From: Algoriphagus ratkowskyi
GTDB taxonomy: Bacteria > Bacteroidota > Bacteroidia > Cytophagales > Cyclobacteriaceae
Reading direction: 5' to 3'
NCBI RefSeq assembly: GCF_002150505.1
Contig: NZ_MSSV01000004.1
Span: forward strand, 124,001-188,000
DNA: 64,000 nucleotides
Below, piece after piece: positions 43,155 to 55,155 of the stretch. Both the position numbers and the translations under genes were made by a program. The notes under the pieces are model-generated. The model saw nothing but the letters and a program-made list of their open reading frames with translations. It searched no databases and was not told where the DNA came from. How positions within the stretch are numbered: the first letter of the stretch is position 1; each line of letters starts with the position of its first letter.

Positions 43155-43712
43155 ATGGCTGAACATAAATGGTACGTCCTCAGAGTAGTAGCAGGACAGG
43201 AGAAAAAAACTAAGACCTATCTGGACAATGAAATTGCTAGAGAGGATATTGGTAGTTTTATTCCTGAAGTCTTAATACCCTCAGAGAAAGTATATGAGAT
43301 GCGTAACGGTAAAAAGCGTGTTAGAGAAAGAAATTTCTTTCCTGGCTACGTTCTAGTCAATGCGGATCTTTCAAACGGTGAGGCCAATCACGTAATTACA
43401 AGTATTCCGGGAGTAATCGGTTTCTTAGGATCTAACTCAGGTGGGGCTTCCAAAACCCCTGAGCCGCTTCGTCAGTCAGAAATCAACCGTATTTTAGGTA
43501 AGGTTGAAGAGATTGATGAGTTTGCAGAGAAACTGGATACGCCATTTATTGTTGGAGAGACTGTCAAAGTAATGGACGGCCCTTTCAGCGGTTTTACCGG
43601 AATTATAGAGGAGATTTTTGAGGAGAAGAAAAAACTTAATGTTATGGTTAAGATCTTCGGCCGAAATACTCCTGTCGAATTAAACTTTATACAAGTAGAA
43701 AAACAAGACTAA
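43155..43712 (+). CDS. nusG: Transcription termination/antitermination factor NusG
   Basis: Binds RNA polymerase and couples transcription to translation or to Rho. 185 residues: the NGN domain (WYVLRVVAGQEKKTKTYL at the start, FFPGYVLV in the middle) and a C-terminal KOW domain (VKVMDGPFSGFTGIIEEI). It overlaps no gene but is only 3 bases from rplK, so it shares that operon. Confidence 0.98.
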   Translation: MAEHKWYVLRVVAGQEKKTKTYLDNEIAREDIGSFIPEVLIPSEKVYEMRNGKKRVRERNFFPGYVLVNADLSNGEANHVITSIPGVIGFLGSNSGGASKTPEPLRQSEINRILGKVEEIDEFAEKLDTPFIVGETVKVMDGPFSGFTGIIEEIFEEKKKLNVMVKIFGRNTPVELNFIQVEKQD

Positions 43713-43715
43713 GCA

Positions 43716-44159
43716 ATGGCTAAGGAAATCACTGGTTATTTAAAACTACAAGTGAAAGGTGGCCAGGCAAACCCGTCGCCTCCAGTAGGTCCAGCTCTTG
43801 GTTCCAAGGGTCTGAACATAATGGAGTTTTGTAAGCAGTACAATGCACGTACCCAAGAGAAAATTGGTCAAGTGTTACCTGTATTGATTACGATCTACTC
43901 AGACAAAACTTTTGACTTCGTAGTAAAAACTCCTCCTGCAGCAAATCTGTTGCTTGAGGCTGCTAAAGTTAAGAGCGGATCTGCTGAGCCAAACCGTAAG
44001 AAGGTTGGATCAGTTACCTGGGATCAGGTAAGAGAAATAGCGGCGGTCAAAATGCCTGACCTTAATGCTTTCAAAGTTGAGTCTGCTATGAAAATGGTGG
44101 CCGGTACAGCAAGAAGCATGGGAATCACAGTATCTGGAAAAGCCCCTTGGGAAGTATAA
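43716..44159 (+). CDS. rplK: 50S ribosomal protein L11
   Basis: Component of the GTPase-associated centre of the large subunit, binding 23S rRNA with L10. 147 residues, with the N-terminal [20 protein letters not shown] signature and the C-terminal rRNA-binding domain. Only 3 bases separate it from nusG, so there is no room for an L1-binding leader of the kind found upstream of rplK in other bacteria. Confidence 0.99.
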   Translation: MAKEITGYLKLQVKGGQANPSPPVGPALGSKGLNIMEFCKQYNARTQEKIGQVLPVLITIYSDKTFDFVVKTPPAANLLLEAAKVKSGSAEPNRKKVGSVTWDQVREIAAVKMPDLNAFKVESAMKMVAGTARSMGITVSGKAPWEV

Positions 44160-44169
44160 ATAAAAAACA

Positions 44170-44868
44170 ATGGCTAAGTTAACAAAAAAGCAAAAAGAAG
44201 CTCTTTCTAAGTACGACCCAAGCCAAGTGTACTCCCTGGAGGCAGCTTCTACTATCGTGAAGGATATTACTATGACGAAGTTTGACGCTTCCGTAGATCT
44301 TGACATCCGTTTGGGTGTAGATCCACGTAAGGCTGATCAAATGGTAAGAGGCGTTGTTGCGCTTCCTCATGGTACAGGCAAAGACATCAAAGTATTGGTG
44401 CTTTGTACTCCTGACAAAATAGCAGAAGCGACCGAAGCAGGTGCAGATTACGCAGGCTTGGACGACTACATAGCAAAAATTGAAGGCGGATGGACTGACA
44501 TTGATGTCATTATCACTATGCCTAATGTAATGGCGAAAGTAGGTAGATTGGGTAGAGTATTAGGACCAAGAGGTCTTATGCCAAATCCTAAATCAGGAAC
44601 TGTTACTCTGGATGTAGCTAAGGCAGTAAGAGAAGTAAAAGCGGGTAAAATTGATTTCAAAGTAGATAAATTTGGGATCATTCACGCAGGTATCGGTAAG
44701 GCATCCTTCACTGCAGCGCAGATTGAAGAAAATGTAAAAGAACTTATCCTTACTATTTCTAAGCTGAAGCCGTCATCATCTAAAGGAACGTATTTCAAGA
44801 GTATTCATTTATCCAGTACAATGTCTCCTGGAATTGCAGTGGACAAGGGTAGCATTCAAGGAATTTAA
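44170..44868 (+). CDS. rplA: 50S ribosomal protein L1
   Basis: Forms the mobile L1 stalk at the E site. 232 residues with the characteristic motif [25 protein letters not shown] (residues ~115-140). Two bases before rplJ. Confidence 0.99.
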   Translation: MAKLTKKQKEALSKYDPSQVYSLEAASTIVKDITMTKFDASVDLDIRLGVDPRKADQMVRGVVALPHGTGKDIKVLVLCTPDKIAEATEAGADYAGLDDYIAKIEGGWTDIDVIITMPNVMAKVGRLGRVLGPRGLMPNPKSGTVTLDVAKAVREVKAGKIDFKVDKFGIIHAGIGKASFTAAQIEENVKELILTISKLKPSSSKGTYFKSIHLSSTMSPGIAVDKGSIQGI

Positions 44869-44870
44869 TC

Positions 44871-45413
44871 ATGACTAGAGACGAAAAGAAAGTAATAATC
44901 GACGGTCTTACTGAGAAATTTAAAGAAAACCCTTTCTTCTATATCACTGACGCATCAGGTTTCTCTGTAGCTCAAGTGAATGCATTCAGAAGAGCTTGTT
45001 ACGAAAAAGGAGTAGAGTACAAAGTGTACAAAAACACCTTGGTGGCTAAAGCCCTGGAAAATTTAGAAGCTGACTTTTCGGAGTTATCTGATAAAGCATT
45101 GAAAGGATTCTCTGGAATTATCTTCTCAAAAGAGACGAGTAATCTTCCAGCAAATGTATTGCTGGATTTCAGAAAAAAATTAGGTAAAAAAGCATCGAAG
45201 CCAGCATTCAAAGGCGCTTCTATCGATGCAGATATTTTCATCGGTGAAGAGAATCTTGAATTGCTATCTAAGTTGAAGTCAAGGGAGGAATTGTTAGGCG
45301 ATCTTATCGGCTTGCTACAGTCTCCAGCGATGAATCTTATCTCAGCATTGCAAAGTGGCCAGAACAATATTACTGGTGTGCTTAAAACGCTTGCTGATAG
45401 AGAAGAAAAATAA
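44871..45413 (+). CDS. rplJ: 50S ribosomal protein L10
   Basis: Base of the L7/L12 stalk. 180 residues, with the N-terminal rRNA-binding domain and a C-terminal helix that carries L7/L12 dimers. In enterobacteria L10 regulates its own mRNA from a leader; here only 2 bases separate rplA and rplJ, so such a leader is absent at this spot. Confidence 0.98.
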   Translation: MTRDEKKVIIDGLTEKFKENPFFYITDASGFSVAQVNAFRRACYEKGVEYKVYKNTLVAKALENLEADFSELSDKALKGFSGIIFSKETSNLPANVLLDFRKKLGKKASKPAFKGASIDADIFIGEENLELLSKLKSREELLGDLIGLLQSPAMNLISALQSGQNNITGVLKTLADREEK

Positions 45414-45454
45414 GTTAAAAAAATAATTCAAACAAATATTAAATTTCAAATACA

Positions 45455-45832
45455 ATGGCAGATCTTACGCAACTTGCAGATCAGTTGGTGAACTTGACTG
45501 TAAAAGAGGTTAAAGAATTGACAGACATCCTTAAGGATCAGTATGGCATCGAGCCAGCTGCTGCAGGCGCAGTAGTTGTAGCAGGTGGCGGTGCTGGTGA
45601 AGCTGCAGCTGAAGAAGAGAAAACGACTTTTGACGTTATCTTGAAAGCTGCTGGTGGATCAAAGCTGGCAGTTGTTAAGCTTGTAAAAGAATTGACAGGT
45701 CTTGGTCTTAAAGAGGCTAAAGAACTAGTTGACTCTGCTCCTAAAGCATTGAAAGAAGGTGTATCTAAGGACGAAGCTGAAGGCTTGAAGAAGTCTTTGG
45801 AAGAAGCTGGTGCTGAAGTAGAGATCAAATAA
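45455..45832 (+). CDS. rplL: 50S ribosomal protein L7/L12
   Basis: Multicopy stalk protein that recruits translation factors. 125 residues: N-terminal dimerisation helices, an Ala/Gly-rich hinge at residues ~35-55, and the C-terminal domain ([21 protein letters not shown]). Ends the rplKAJL set; a terminator follows. Confidence 0.99.
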   Translation: MADLTQLADQLVNLTVKEVKELTDILKDQYGIEPAAAGAVVVAGGGAGEAAAEEEKTTFDVILKAAGGSKLAVVKLVKELTGLGLKEAKELVDSAPKALKEGVSKDEAEGLKKSLEEAGAEVEIK

Positions 45833-45870
45833 TTTGCTGAACCGCAACTTCTAGGTTGGGGTTCACACCT

Positions 45871-45899
45871 AAGACCTGACTATTTTAGTCAGGTCTTTT
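45871..45899 (+). terminator. Terminator after rplL
   Basis: The stem AAGACCTGACT-atttt-AGTCAGGTCTT is followed by TTCC, between rplL and rpoB. It is likely partial, since rpoBC usually depend on read-through from this operon; no consensus promoter is seen in the remaining 89 bases. Confidence 0.75.
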
Positions 45900-45988
45900 C
45901 CTGTTTATGCACAGGTTCAAAATTGCATTATTCTAAGCGAAAATTGTAATTTATCGCTATTAATATTTCACCATAAACATACACTACC

Positions 45989-48900
45989 TTGGCTATCAAG
46001 AATCAAACCGAAAGGAAAAGTTTCTCCTCCATTAAGGTGGTCAAAAGCTATCCGGATTTTCTCGATATTCAATTGCAGTCTTTCAAAGACTTTTTCCAAT
46101 TGGATACACCAGCTGAAAAACGCCGGGCAGACGGTTTATTTAAAGTATTCGCAGAAAACTTCCCTATCAGTGATTCTAGAGAGAATTTTACTCTTGAATT
46201 TATTGATTACGCAGTAGATCCACCGAAATATTCGGTGAGCGAGTGCATTGACCGTGGCTTGACCTACTCTGTACCGTTGAAAGCAAAGTTGAGATTACTT
46301 TGCCATGATGAGGATAATGAAGATTTCGAAACGATTGAGCAAGAAGTATTCTTAGGTAATCTTCCGTATATGACCGAGAAAGGGTCATTTGTAATTAATG
46401 GTGCTGAAAGAGTTATTGTTTCACAACTTCACCGTTCTCCAGGTGTGTTCTTTGCGCAAAGCAAGCACACGAACGGTACGAAACTTTACTCTGCCAGAAT
46501 TATTCCTTTCAAAGGATCTTGGATTGAATTTGCTACTGATATAAACAATGTCATGTATGCTTACATCGATCGTAAGAAAAAGTTCCCTGTAACTACCTTG
46601 CTAAGATCTATAGGCTATGGCTCTGATAAAGATATCCTCGATTTGTTCGGGTTATCTGAAGAAGTCAATGCTACTAAGACAGCAATGAAGAAGGTAGCTG
46701 GTCGTAAGCTTGCTGCAAGGGTTCTAAGAACATGGGTAGAAGATTTCGTAGATGAAGATACTGGTGAAGTAGTTTCCATCGATCGAAATGAGGTATTGCT
46801 AGAGCGTGATACCGTTCTTTCAGACGAAGACATTGAAATGATCTTGGATTCAGGTTCGAAGAGCATCATTCTCCATAGAGAAGATGTGAACGTGGCTGAT
46901 TACTCTATCATCTATAATACATTACAAAAAGATAGCTCCAATTCCGAGAAAGAAGCTGTGGAAGTTATCTATCGTCAATTGAGAAATACTGAAGCTCCTG
47001 ATGAGTCAACCGCTCGTGAGGTTATTCATAGTTTATTTTTCTCTGACAAACGTTATGATCTTGGTGAGGTTGGTCGTTATAGAATCAATAAAAAACTAGG
47101 TCTTGACATCGATTCGACTAAAATCGTCCTTACCAAGGAAGATATTATTCATATCGTAAAATACCTAATCGGACTTATTAACTCTAAGGCTGTGGTCGAT
47201 GATATTGATCACTTAAGCAATAGACGAGTAAGAACTGTAGGAGAACAGCTTTATAGCCAGTTCGGTGTTGGTCTGGCTAGAATGTCCAGAACGATCCGTG
47301 AGAGAATGAACGTTCGAGACAATGAAGACTTTAAACCAGTCGATTTGATCAACGCACGTACACTTTCTTCAGTGATCAATTCCTTCTTTGGAACAAACCA
47401 ACTTTCTCAGTTCATGGATCAAACCAATCCATTGGCGGAGTTGACTCACAAGAGAAGACTTTCAGCTTTGGGTCCAGGGGGTCTATCAAGAGAAAGAGCA
47501 GGATTTGAGGTTCGAGATGTTCACTACACGCACTACGGTCGTTTGTGTACTATTGAAACTCCAGAAGGTCCAAACATCGGCTTGATTTCTTCTCTATGTG
47601 TTCATGCTAAAGTGAATTCTATGGGCTTCCTTGAGACTCCATACCGTAAGGTAAAGGACGGCAAGGCAAGTATGAAAGCTGAGGATGTTTTATTCCTAAC
47701 TGCTGAAGAGGAAGATGATCATAACATTGCTCAGGCAAATGCGCCTTTGGATGAGAATGGCAAGTTTATTAATGAAAAAGTAAAGGCAAGATTTGAAGGT
47801 GACTTCCCAGTATTGGAGCCATCTGAAATCACTTATATGGACGTAGCTCCTAATCAGATTGTATCTGTTGCAGCATCTTTGATTCCTTTCTTGGAGCATG
47901 ATGATGCCAACCGTGCATTGATGGGATCCAACATGCAACGTCAGGCAGTTCCTTTGTTGAAAGCCGAAGCACCTATCGTAGGTACTGGACTTGAGGCAAA
48001 AGCTGCTGTAGATTCTCGATCTCTCATCATTGCTGAAGCAAGTGGTGTGGTAGATTATGTGGATGCTAAGCGTATCACCATTAAGTATGATCTTACTGAT
48101 GATGAATTATTAGTGAATTTCACAGATGAGTACAAGTCTTACAACTTGATCAAATTCAGAAGAACTAACCAGGACACTACGATCAACCTTACTCCTTTGG
48201 TGCTGAAAGGCCAAAAAGTGAAAAAAGGTCAGGTATTAGTTGAGGGTTATTCTACTAATAACGGTGAGCTAGCTCTAGGTAAAAACTTGAAAGTGGCATA
48301 CATGCCATGGCAAGGATACAACTTTGAGGATGCTATAGTAATCTCTGAGCGAGTAGTGAGAGAAGATGTCTTTACTTCTATTCACGTGGAAGAATTCCAA
48401 TTGGAAGTTCGTGACACGAAAAGGGGAGAAGAAGAACTGACTTCTGAAATTCCTAACGTCTCTGAAGAGGCTGTTAAAAATCTTGATGAGCATGGTATCA
48501 TCGCGATTGGTGCTGAAGTAAAAGAAGGCGATATCATTATCGGTAAGATCACTCCAAAAGGTGAAACTGATCCGACTCCAGAAGAGAAATTGCTTAGAGC
48601 AATCTTCGGCGATAAAGCTGGTGATGTGAAAGATGCGTCATTGAAAGCTTCACCTTCATTGAATGGTGTAGTAATCGAGACTAAGCTTTTCGCAAGACCT
48701 AAGAAAGACAAGGATATTAGAGCAAAATCTAAAGCGGATGTTGAAAAACTGAAGGGCAGATACTCTAAAGATCTTTTGGGTCTAAGAGCTCGAATGATCA
48801 ATAAAATGGTTACGATCTTGGATGGAAAAACTTCTCAGGGCGTTAAGCACAAGTTTGGTGATGAGATCATCACTAAAGGGCAGAAGTTTAATTTGAAAAA

Positions 48901-49864
48901 CATTGAAAATAACCTTTTCCCTGCTAAGAATCCTTACAGAGATGAGAGTAACTACAATGTTCCGGAAGAGGCTAATTTAATATCAGATATCGTTCTTGAT
49001 GATTGGACAAACGATGCTCATATCAATCAGTTGATTGTTCATTTGGTGAAAAACTTCATCAATTCAAGAAATGAGATTGCGGGTACGTTCAAGCGAGAGA
49101 GATTCACACTTGAAGTGGGTGATGAACTTCCTGCGGGTATCGTTCAGCTTGCCAAAGTGTACATCGCTAAGAAGCGTAAGCTTAAAGTAGGTGATAAAAT
49201 GGCTGGTCGTCACGGTAATAAAGGTATCGTAGCAAGAATTGTAAGAGACGAGGATATGCCATTCCTTGAGGATGGAACTCCAATGGATATCGTATTGAAT
49301 CCACTAGGTGTACCTTCTCGTATGAACATTGGTCAGATATTCGAAACTGTATTGGCTTGGGCTGGACAGGTACTCGATAAGAAATATGCTACACCAATCT
49401 TTGACGGTGCTTCTATGGAAGAAGTAGCTCATGAATTGGAATTGGCAGGTTTGCCAGCTTACGGACGTACTTACCTATATGATGGTCTATCGGGTGTGAA
49501 ATTCGATCAACCAATTACCGTAGGTATTGCATACATGCTGAAACTTGGTCACTTGGTAGATGATAAGATGCACGCACGTTCAATCGGGCCATACTCATTG
49601 ATTACGCAGCAACCATTGGGTGGTAAAGCTCAATTTGGTGGTCAGCGTTTCGGAGAGATGGAAGTTTGGGCACTAGAGGCATTCGGTGCATCTCACGTAC
49701 TGCAGGAGATCCTGACAGTGAAGTCTGATGACGTAGTCGGTAGAGCAAAAGCTTATGAAGCTATTGTGAAAGGTGAAAACCTTCCTAAGCCTAATATTCC
49801 TGAATCATTCAACGTATTGGTTCATGAATTGAGAGGTTTGGCTCTTGAGATTACCCTAGATTAA
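45989..49864 (+). CDS. rpoB: DNA-directed RNA polymerase beta subunit
   Basis: The 1,291-residue catalytic beta subunit. It starts with TTG at 45989 (Met-Ala-Ile-Lys-Asn): an in-frame stop TAA at 45974 rules out any upstream ATG, and the next Met is far inside. The rifampicin-binding cluster (residues ~465-500) has the wild-type-type pattern [21 protein letters not shown] and LSALGPGG, so no classic resistance substitution is visible. The C-terminal region ([26 protein letters not shown]) is intact. rpoC follows after 48 bases. Confidence 0.97.
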   Translation: MAIKNQTERKSFSSIKVVKSYPDFLDIQLQSFKDFFQLDTPAEKRRADGLFKVFAENFPISDSRENFTLEFIDYAVDPPKYSVSECIDRGLTYSVPLKAKLRLLCHDEDNEDFETIEQEVFLGNLPYMTEKGSFVINGAERVIVSQLHRSPGVFFAQSKHTNGTKLYSARIIPFKGSWIEFATDINNVMYAYIDRKKKFPVTTLLRSIGYGSDKDILDLFGLSEEVNATKTAMKKVAGRKLAARVLRTWVEDFVDEDTGEVVSIDRNEVLLERDTVLSDEDIEMILDSGSKSIILHREDVNVADYSIIYNTLQKDSSNSEKEAVEVIYRQLRNTEAPDESTAREVIHSLFFSDKRYDLGEVGRYRINKKLGLDIDSTKIVLTKEDIIHIVKYLIGLINSKAVVDDIDHLSNRRVRTVGEQLYSQFGVGLARMSRTIRERMNVRDNEDFKPVDLINARTLSSVINSFFGTNQLSQFMDQTNPLAELTHKRRLSALGPGGLSRERAGFEVRDVHYTHYGRLCTIETPEGPNIGLISSLCVHAKVNSMGFLETPYRKVKDGKASMKAEDVLFLTAEEEDDHNIAQANAPLDENGKFINEKVKARFEGDFPVLEPSEITYMDVAPNQIVSVAASLIPFLEHDDANRALMGSNMQRQAVPLLKAEAPIVGTGLEAKAAVDSRSLIIAEASGVVDYVDAKRITIKYDLTDDELLVNFTDEYKSYNLIKFRRTNQDTTINLTPLVLKGQKVKKGQVLVEGYSTNNGELALGKNLKVAYMPWQGYNFEDAIVISERVVREDVFTSIHVEEFQLEVRDTKRGEEELTSEIPNVSEEAVKNLDEHGIIAIGAEVKEGDIIIGKITPKGETDPTPEEKLLRAIFGDKAGDVKDASLKASPSLNGVVIETKLFARPKKDKDIRAKSKADVEKLKGRYSKDLLGLRARMINKMVTILDGKTSQGVKHKFGDEIITKGQKFNLKNIENNLFPAKNPYRDESNYNVPEEANLISDIVLDDWTNDAHINQLIVHLVKNFINSRNEIAGTFKRERFTLEVGDELPAGIVQLAKVYIAKKRKLKVGDKMAGRHGNKGIVARIVRDEDMPFLEDGTPMDIVLNPLGVPSRMNIGQIFETVLAWAGQVLDKKYATPIFDGASMEEVAHELELAGLPAYGRTYLYDGLSGVKFDQPITVGIAYMLKLGHLVDDKMHARSIGPYSLITQQPLGGKAQFGGQRFGEMEVWALEAFGASHVLQEILTVKSDDVVGRAKAYEAIVKGENLPKPNIPESFNVLVHELRGLALEITLD

Positions 49865-49874
49865 TAAAGCGAAT

Positions 49875-49890
49875 GGGCTCGCAAGAGCCC
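49875..49890 (+). other. Small hairpin between rpoB and rpoC
   Basis: GGGCTC-gcaa-GAGCCC followed by TTTA, inside the 48-base spacer. Too weak and too short a T run to call a terminator; it may be a pausing or processing site that adjusts the beta to beta-prime ratio. Confidence 0.4.
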
Positions 49891-49912
49891 TTTACATATC
49901 TTTCAAAAAACT

Positions 49913-52900
49913 ATGGCGTTCAGAAAAAATAAAAAACTTAACAATGATTTTTCCAGAGTCACCATTAGTTTGGCTTCCCCAGAATCTATTCTGGATAGCT
50001 CAAACGGTGAGGTGACCCAGCCCGAGACGATCAACTATAGAACTTATAAGCCTGAAATGGGCGGCTTGTTCTGTGAGAGAATCTTTGGTCCGGTCAAAGA
50101 CTGGGAGTGTCATTGTGGCAAGTACAAGCGCATCAGGTATAAAGGTATTATCTGTGATCGCTGCGGTGTAGAGGTTACAGAGAAGAAAGTAAGAAGAGAG
50201 CGAATGGGCCACATTGAACTGGTAGTTCCAGTTGCGCACATTTGGTATTTCAAATCTCTTCCAAATAAAATCGGTTACCTTCTTGGTCTTCCTACTAAGA
50301 AGCTTGATCAAATTGTCTATTACGAGCGTTATGCGGTTGTTCAGGCAGGTGTCAAAGCAGAAGAAGGAGTTCAATACCTGGACTTCCTTACTGAAGATGA
50401 ATACCTGGATATCATGGACAAGCTTCCTAAGGAAAACCACATGCTTGACGATGCAGATCCAAACAAATTCATCGCCAAAATGGGTGCTGAAGCATTGGAG
50501 ATGTTATTGGCAAGAATCGATTTGGATGATCTTTCTTACTCACTTCGTCATCAGGCAGCTACTGATACTTCTCAGCAGAGAAAAGCAGAAGCATTGAAAA
50601 GACTGAAGGTAGTAGAAGCATTCCGTGATGCTAGAACTAGAATCGAAAACCGCCCAGAGTGGATGGTCGTTCGTATGGTTCCAGTTATTCCACCGGAATT
50701 GCGTCCATTGGTACCTTTGGATGGTGGTCGTTTTGCGACTTCCGATTTAAATGACCTTTATAGAAGAGTTATTATCAGAAATAACCGTCTGAAGAGATTG
50801 ATAGATATCAAAGCTCCAGAGGTGATTTTGAGAAATGAAAAAAGAATGCTGCAGGAAGCTGTAGATTCTCTATTCGATAACTCTAGAAAAGTTAATGCGG
50901 TAAGATCCGATGGAAACCGTGCCTTGAAATCTCTTTCCGATATGTTGAAAGGTAAGCAAGGTCGATTCCGTCAAAACTTGCTTGGTAAGCGTGTGGATTA
51001 CTCTGGTCGTTCTGTGATTGTGGTAGGTCCTGAGTTAAAGCTTCACGAGTGTGGTCTTCCTAAAAATATGGCTGCTGAGCTTTTCAAGCCTTTCATCATC
51101 AGAAAATTGATCGAGAGAGGCATTGTAAAGACAGTAAAGTCAGCTAAGAAAATCGTGGATCGTAAAGATCCAGTGGTTTGGGACATTTTGGAAAATGTAC
51201 TTAAAGGTCACCCAGTGCTCCTTAACCGTGCTCCTACTCTTCACAGACTAGGTATCCAAGCTTTCCAGCCAAAACTAATAGAAGGAAAAGCTATCCAGCT
51301 TCACCCGTTGGTATGTACTGCATTCAACGCCGATTTTGACGGTGATCAGATGGCCGTACACGTACCTCTAGGACATGAGGCCATCTTGGAAGCTTCTACT
51401 TTGATGCTTTCGTCACACAATATTCTTAACCCAGCCAATGGAGCTCCGATTACTGTACCTTCTCAGGATATGGTGTTGGGTCTATACTATGTGACTAAGG
51501 GTAAGATGTCTACTCCTGAAGAAATCGTTGCTGGTGAAGGCATGACTTTCTATAGTGTAGAAGAAGTGATTATCGCAATGAATGAAGAGAAAATCTCCAA
51601 ACATGCGAATATTAAGTGTAAAGTGCAGCTTAGAACCGAAGATGGAGGTTACAAGGATGAGATCGTTGAGACTGTTGCAGGTCGTTTGATTTTCAACCAG
51701 TTTGTGCCAAAAGAAGTAGGTTATGTAAATGAGCTTTTGACCAAGAAAAAACTTCAGCAGATTATTGCTAAGGTGGTTAAGGTATGTGGAATGGCACGTA
51801 CAGCACTGTTCTTGGATGATATTAAGAATCTTGGATTCCAGATGGCCTACAAAGGTGGTCTGTCAATGGGATTGAATGATGTTATTATCCCTGTACAAAA
51901 AGAGCCGATGATTGCCAAGGCTAAAGAAGAAGTTGACCAAGTTTGGAACAACTACTTAATGGGTCTAATCACGGATAACGAACGATACAATCAAGTAATT
52001 GATATCTGGACTCGTACTAACTCTCATTTGACTAATGATCTCATGAGACAGATGGAAGAGGATAAGCAAGGATTCAATGCGATCTATATGATGATGCACT
52101 CAGGAGCCCGAGGTTCTAGAGAACAAATTCGACAATTAGGTGGTATGAGAGGATTGATGGCTAAGCCACAGAAAAACCTTCAAGGTTCTGTCGGCGAAAT
52201 CATCGAAAACCCAATTCTTTCTAACTTCAAAGAAGGTCTGGATGTATTAGAGTACTTTATCTCTACTCACGGTGCTCGTAAAGGTCTTGCCGATACTGCA
52301 TTGAAAACTGCCGATGCTGGTTACCTAACAAGACGTCTTGTAGATGTAGCTCAGGATATGATTATCACAGAAGATGATTGTGGTAGTTTAAGAGGATTGA
52401 TGGTTCAGCCACTTAGAGATAATGACGATATCGTAGAGCCACTTTCTGAGAGAGTTGTTGGTCGAGTTTCTGTTCATGATATTTACCATCCAACAACGGA
52501 TGAGTTGATCATTGAATCAGGCGTGATGATCTCTGATGAAGTAGCTGATTTGATCGATCAATCTGGCATTGACGAAATCGAAATTAGATCTGTATTGACT
52601 TGTGAAACTCGTAGAGGAGTTTGTGGCAAATGCTACGGAAAAAATCTTACTTCATCTGGCCATATGGTACAGACAGGTGAGTCTGTAGGTGTTATTGCAG
52701 CACAGTCTATTGGTGAGCCGGGTACACAGCTTACATTGAGAACATTCCACGTGGGTGGTACTGCATCTAACATGGCTGTTGAGGCTAGTGTGATAGCGAA
52801 GTTCGACGGTTTAGTTGAATTTGACGACGAATTACGATTGATCGAGACTACCAATAAAGACGGTGAGAGTATTACTGTTGTCATGGGTAGATCTGGTGAG

Positions 52901-54226
52901 ATCAAAGTTAATGATGCGAAGACTGGCAAAGCGTTGATTTCTAATCACGCACCTTACGGTTCTATCATTAATGTAAAGGATGGCGAGAAAGTTACTAAGG
53001 GTCAGACTCTTTGTAAATGGGATCCATACAATGCAGTAATTTTGTCGGAATTCGACGGTAAAATTGAATTCGAAGCAATCGTAGAAGGTATTACATACAA
53101 GGAAGTGTCCGATGATCAGACTGGTTTCCGTGAGAAAGTAATCATCGATACAAAAGATAGAACTAGGAACCCTGCGATTATTGTAAATTATGGTGAAGAG
53201 TCCAAATCATACAATATTCCAGTAGGTGCTCACTTGGCAATTGAATCAGGTGATAAAGTTAGATCTGGTCAGATTTTGGTCAAAATCCCAAGGTCTGTAG
53301 GTAAAACAAGAGATATTACCGGTGGTCTTCCACGAGTTACTGAACTATTTGAAGCAAGAAATCCATCCAACCCGGCTGTAGTTTCTGAGATCGACGGTGT
53401 AGTAACATACGGAGGTATCAAAAGAGGTAACAGAGAGATCATCATTGAATCGAAAGATGGTGTGATCAAAAAGTATATGGTTTCCTTATCTAAGCATATC
53501 TTGGTTCAGGAGAATGACTTTATTAGAGCTGGCGAGCCACTTTCTGATGGAGCTATCACTCCAAATGATATCTTGGCGATCAAAGGTCCTACTGCTGTTC
53601 AGGAATACTTAGTGAATGAGATTCAGGAAGTTTACCGTCTTCAGGGTGTAAAGATCAACGATAAGCACATCGAGGTGATTGTAAGTCAGATGATGCAGAA
53701 AGTTGAAATCCTTGATGCAGGTGACACTGGATTCTTACAAAATCAAGTAGTTGATAAGTGGGCTTTCAGAGAAGAGAATGATAATATTCTTGACCGTAAG
53801 GTAGTAATGGATGCTGGAGATTCTTCTACGTTGAAGCCAGGTATGATTCTGTCAGCTAGAAGACTGAGAGATGAGAACTCTAGCTTGAAGCGTAAAGATC
53901 TTAAGTTGGTACAAGTACGTGATGCAGAGACTGCGGTTTCTAAACCTACGCTACAGGGTATTACTGCCGCATCTTTGGGCACTGAGTCCTTTATCTCTGC
54001 TGCGTCCTTCCAGGAAACTACTAAGGTGCTTTCTGAAGCAGCCATTAGAGGTAAGAGAGATATGTTGAAAGGTCTAAAAGAGAACGTAATCGTTGGTCAC
54101 TTGATTCCTGCCGGTACTGGTCAGAGAAGATTGGAGCATGTAATTGTCGGATCTCAAGATGAGTATGACAAGCTTTCTGAAAATATGGAGCGAAACGCTA
54201 AGAGATCTAGCGAAGCAATCCTTTAA
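49913..54226 (+). CDS. rpoC: DNA-directed RNA polymerase beta' subunit
   Basis: 1,437 residues. The N-terminal zinc ribbon shows CHCGK and CDRCG, the catalytic Mg-binding loop NADFDGD is at residues 472-478, and the second zinc site [13 protein letters not shown] appears in the C-terminal half. The trigger loop and bridge helix regions ([25 protein letters not shown]) are intact. A terminator follows within 25 bases. Confidence 0.98.
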   Translation: MAFRKNKKLNNDFSRVTISLASPESILDSSNGEVTQPETINYRTYKPEMGGLFCERIFGPVKDWECHCGKYKRIRYKGIICDRCGVEVTEKKVRRERMGHIELVVPVAHIWYFKSLPNKIGYLLGLPTKKLDQIVYYERYAVVQAGVKAEEGVQYLDFLTEDEYLDIMDKLPKENHMLDDADPNKFIAKMGAEALEMLLARIDLDDLSYSLRHQAATDTSQQRKAEALKRLKVVEAFRDARTRIENRPEWMVVRMVPVIPPELRPLVPLDGGRFATSDLNDLYRRVIIRNNRLKRLIDIKAPEVILRNEKRMLQEAVDSLFDNSRKVNAVRSDGNRALKSLSDMLKGKQGRFRQNLLGKRVDYSGRSVIVVGPELKLHECGLPKNMAAELFKPFIIRKLIERGIVKTVKSAKKIVDRKDPVVWDILENVLKGHPVLLNRAPTLHRLGIQAFQPKLIEGKAIQLHPLVCTAFNADFDGDQMAVHVPLGHEAILEASTLMLSSHNILNPANGAPITVPSQDMVLGLYYVTKGKMSTPEEIVAGEGMTFYSVEEVIIAMNEEKISKHANIKCKVQLRTEDGGYKDEIVETVAGRLIFNQFVPKEVGYVNELLTKKKLQQIIAKVVKVCGMARTALFLDDIKNLGFQMAYKGGLSMGLNDVIIPVQKEPMIAKAKEEVDQVWNNYLMGLITDNERYNQVIDIWTRTNSHLTNDLMRQMEEDKQGFNAIYMMMHSGARGSREQIRQLGGMRGLMAKPQKNLQGSVGEIIENPILSNFKEGLDVLEYFISTHGARKGLADTALKTADAGYLTRRLVDVAQDMIITEDDCGSLRGLMVQPLRDNDDIVEPLSERVVGRVSVHDIYHPTTDELIIESGVMISDEVADLIDQSGIDEIEIRSVLTCETRRGVCGKCYGKNLTSSGHMVQTGESVGVIAAQSIGEPGTQLTLRTFHVGGTASNMAVEASVIAKFDGLVEFDDELRLIETTNKDGESITVVMGRSGEIKVNDAKTGKALISNHAPYGSIINVKDGEKVTKGQTLCKWDPYNAVILSEFDGKIEFEAIVEGITYKEVSDDQTGFREKVIIDTKDRTRNPAIIVNYGEESKSYNIPVGAHLAIESGDKVRSGQILVKIPRSVGKTRDITGGLPRVTELFEARNPSNPAVVSEIDGVVTYGGIKRGNREIIIESKDGVIKKYMVSLSKHILVQENDFIRAGEPLSDGAITPNDILAIKGPTAVQEYLVNEIQEVYRLQGVKINDKHIEVIVSQMMQKVEILDAGDTGFLQNQVVDKWAFREENDNILDRKVVMDAGDSSTLKPGMILSARRLRDENSSLKRKDLKLVQVRDAETAVSKPTLQGITAASLGTESFISAASFQETTKVLSEAAIRGKRDMLKGLKENVIVGHLIPAGTGQRRLEHVIVGSQDEYDKLSENMERNAKRSSEAIL

Positions 54227-54246
54227 TATTTGAGTAATTTTATTTA

Positions 54247-54277
54247 AAAGGCCTGTTTCACGACAGGCCTTTTTTTA
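54247..54277 (+). terminator. Terminator after rpoC
   Basis: AAAGGCCTGT-ttcacg-ACAGGCCTTT forms a 10-base stem with seven or more Ts behind it. The DUF3467 gene begins 14 bases later, so it probably depends on read-through. Confidence 0.93.
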
Positions 54278-54290
54278 ATCCATATCAATT

Positions 54291-54614
54291 ATGCAAGACG
54301 ACAATCAAAAAATAAAAGGAGATCAGCAAATCAACGTAGAACTTTCAGAAGAAGTAGCTGAAGGAGTTTATTCTAATTTGGCGATGATCGCTCATTCCAA
54401 TTCAGAATTTGTGATTGATTTCATTCGCTTAATGCCAGGTGTGCCAAAAGCCAAAGTAAAGGCACGGATAATTGTGACCCCAGACCATGCGAAACGATTG
54501 CTTTCAGCACTTAAAGATAACATCGAGAAGTATGAAGCAGCATTTGGACAGATTAATCAATCGGGTGGAGCGCCGCAGTTTCCGATTAGTTTCGGGACAC
54601 CAGGAGAAGCATAG
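54291..54614 (+). CDS. DUF3467 domain-containing protein
   Basis: A 107-residue cytoplasmic protein of the DUF3467 family, with the conserved YSNLAMIAHSNSEFVIDF segment at residues ~25-45 and the RIIVTPDHAKRLLSAL segment. Function is unknown in all members I know. Its position between rpoC and rpsL in the same direction is a recurring Bacteroidota arrangement and suggests growth-linked expression. No promoter of its own is visible: the rpoC terminator ends 13 bases upstream. Confidence 0.88.
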   Translation: MQDDNQKIKGDQQINVELSEEVAEGVYSNLAMIAHSNSEFVIDFIRLMPGVPKAKVKARIIVTPDHAKRLLSALKDNIEKYEAAFGQINQSGGAPQFPISFGTPGEA

Positions 54615-54634
54615 CGAAAATATAACTGCTTAGC

Positions 54635-54665
54635 TTTGTTACTCTTATTACTTTGTTTACCTTTG
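54635..54665 (+). promoter_or_regulatory. Promoter of the rpsL-rpsG-fusA-rpsJ operon
   Basis: -33 TTTG at 54635-54638, 19-base spacer, -7 TACCTTTG at 54658-54665, then CAGTCC. The -7 and start region TTTGCAGTCC is identical, 10 of 10 bases, to that of the rplC promoter. Transcription likely begins near 54669, 45 bases before rpsL. Confidence 0.88.
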
Positions 54666-54671
54666 CAGTCC

Positions 54672-54704
54672 AAAATTTAACAGTTTACGGGAAAACTAAA
54701 TTTT
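54672..54704 (+). promoter_or_regulatory. Leader hairpin upstream of rpsL
   Basis: Directly after the predicted start, AAAATTT (54672-54678) pairs with AAATTTT (54698-54704), with an inner stem AGTTT/AAACT closed by a short ACGGGA loop and a bulge on the 5' side. No T run follows, so it is not a terminator. It could be an autoregulatory site for a ribosomal protein of this operon (S7 or S12), by analogy with known leaders. Confidence 0.5.
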
Positions 54705-54712
54705 ATCAGTTA

Positions 54713-55138
54713 ATGCCTACTATTCAACAATTAGTACGAAAAGGTAGAGTAACACTGGAGACCAAATCAAAATCTAGAGCTTTGGATTCATGTCCACAGC
54801 GTAGAGGAGTTTGTACCAGAGTATACACTACAACCCCAAAGAAGCCAAACTCTGCAATGAGAAAAGTGGCGAGGGTAAGATTGACCAACGGAAAAGAAGT
54901 GAACGCTTACATTCCTGGTGAAGGTCACAATCTACAAGAGCACTCGATCGTTTTGATCAGAGGTGGTCGTGTGAAAGATCTACCAGGTGTGAGATATCAC
55001 ATCATCCGTGGTGCACTAGATACCGCAGGAGTTAAAGATCGTAAGCAAGGTCGCTCTAAGTATGGTGCTAAAAGACCTAAAGCTGGAAAAGGTGCTCCAG
55101 TAGCTGCGGGTAAAGGTGCTCCAGCAAAGAAAAAATAA
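54713..55138 (+). CDS. rpsL: 30S ribosomal protein S12
   Basis: Accuracy-controlling protein of the decoding centre. ATG at 54713 ([12 protein letters not shown]) gives 141 residues; an upstream TTG extension from 54653 overlaps the promoter and is not used. The streptomycin-target lysines are wild type (TPKKPNS and [11 protein letters not shown]). The C-terminus carries an extra lysine/alanine-rich tail ([17 protein letters not shown]) beyond the usual ~124 residues. Confidence 0.97.
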   Translation: MPTIQQLVRKGRVTLETKSKSRALDSCPQRRGVCTRVYTTTPKKPNSAMRKVARVRLTNGKEVNAYIPGEGHNLQEHSIVLIRGGRVKDLPGVRYHIIRGALDTAGVKDRKQGRSKYGAKRPKAGKGAPVAAGKGAPAKKK

Positions 55139-55155
55139 TCTAATATTTAGAAAAA

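Noticed and set aside
45538-45828. Minus-strand open frames within rplL, rpoB, tuf and other highly expressed genes
   Set aside because: They are antisense shadows produced by the codon usage of the real genes; no independent start context or domain.
45923-45954. Possible promoter upstream of rpoB (TTG, 21 bases, TAATTTAT)
   Set aside because: The -7 box differs from TAnnTTTG at two conserved positions; read-through past the rplL terminator is a simpler explanation.
54653-54712. Longer rpsL start (TTG at 54653)
   Set aside because: The extension lies over the -7 promoter element and the predicted leader hairpin; S12 normally begins MPTIQQL.
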